From: an uncultured Clostridia bacterium | Lineage (GTDB): Bacteria > Bacillota > Clostridia > TANB77 > CAG-508 | Direction: 5' to 3' | Assembly (NCBI GenBank): GCA_947595555.1 | Contig: CANQES010000038.1 | Span: 1 to 12,786, forward strand | Length of the DNA stretch: 12,786 bases | Shown here: positions 12,655 to 12,786 of the stretch, piece by piece | How positions within the stretch are numbered: position 1 is the first letter of the stretch | Layout: every line of letters begins with the position of its first letter | Made by a program: the position numbers and the translations under genes | The notes under the pieces: model-generated | The model's database searches: none | What the model was told of the DNA's origin: nothing | The model's input: only the letters and a program-made list of their open reading frames with translations

Positions 12655-12786
12655 TTAACAAGCCAACCACATAAAACCAACACAAATTACAATGACGCCA
12701 ATTAGAAATAACCATCCTGTTAGGGGAAGTAATAAAACTAGTAAAATTCCTAGACCTAAACCAATTAGACATATTGCAAATGTTTT
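12655..12786 (-). CDS. Small hydrophobic membrane protein (5' end outside window)
   Basis: The 43 visible residues are almost wholly hydrophobic: a helix ICLIGLGLGILLVLLLPL, a short turn TGW, and a second helix LFLIGVIVICVGFMWLAC ending at the stop (12655-12657). This is a two-helix hairpin with small-residue (Gly) spacing. The start lies outside the window. It stands 37 bases upstream of spoVM on the same strand, so it may share a transcript with a mother-cell sporulation gene. I do not recognise a named family. A reading-frame artefact is unlikely, because the frame is uninterrupted and has the composition of a membrane protein. Confidence 0.6.
   Translation of the reverse strand, partial: KTFAICLIGLGLGILLVLLLPLTGWLFLIGVIVICVGFMWLAC

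Noticed and set aside
1..12786. Defence system, prophage, CRISPR array or integrative element
   Set aside because: No regularly spaced repeats, integrase, transposase, nuclease or toxin-antitoxin pair was found; nearly all genes are housekeeping, stress or sporulation functions.

Overview
The window is AT-rich, densely packed DNA of a low-GC Gram-positive (Bacillota), most probably a spore-forming member of the Clostridia. The evidence is the gene content: a CtsR/McsA/McsB/ClpC stress cluster, the mother-cell sigma factor SigK, the tiny coat-anchoring peptide SpoVM, a split two-subunit transketolase and a PepV-type dipeptidase. Strong AAGGAGG-type ribosome sites and A/T-biased codons agree. 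The species cannot be named from this.

Left part (1-5528). On the minus strand lie the start of ftsE (cut by the window edge), a 36-bp-arm palindromic repeat, and the transketolase pair tktN-tktC, whose last codons and stop lie inside the repeat. A PepV-like peptidase gene diverges on the plus strand. Converging on it is a minus-strand RNA gene that I read as 6S RNA (ssrS), with a good promoter and terminal T-run. A plus-strand promoter closely followed by a terminator comes next, with no gene between them. Then come a hemolysin III/PAQR membrane protein and the tRNA-binding protein CsaA, each with its own promoter.

Middle part (5529-11640). An uninterrupted sigK is followed by a short two-helix membrane protein gene broken by a one-base frameshift. 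The protein quality-control locus ctsR-mcsA-mcsB then clpC is transcribed right to left. It is headed by a SigA-type promoter flanked by two near-identical CtsR operators (GGTCAAA or AGTCAAA, GAA, AGTCAAA). CtsR represses, McsA/McsB mark proteins with phospho-arginine, and ClpC unfolds the marked proteins for ClpP, which is not in the window. The cluster is unusual: a 350-bp islet between mcsB and clpC carries an unrecognised plus-strand gene with its own promoter, hairpin leader, consensus ribosome site and terminator.

Right part (11641-12786). An unrecognised 59-codon gene and an HD-domain hydrolase gene diverge from promoters that share one -35 hexamer in the centre of a perfect palindrome. 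A bidirectional terminator separates the HD gene from the convergent spoVM (24 residues). The 3' end of a small hydrophobic protein gene lies upstream of spoVM and runs off the window.

No tRNA, rRNA, CRISPR array, insertion sequence or transposase gene was seen. The most unusual items are the islet inside the clpC cluster, the repeat that supplies the end of tktC, the promoter-terminator pair at 4328-4402, and the palindrome with shared divergent promoters.
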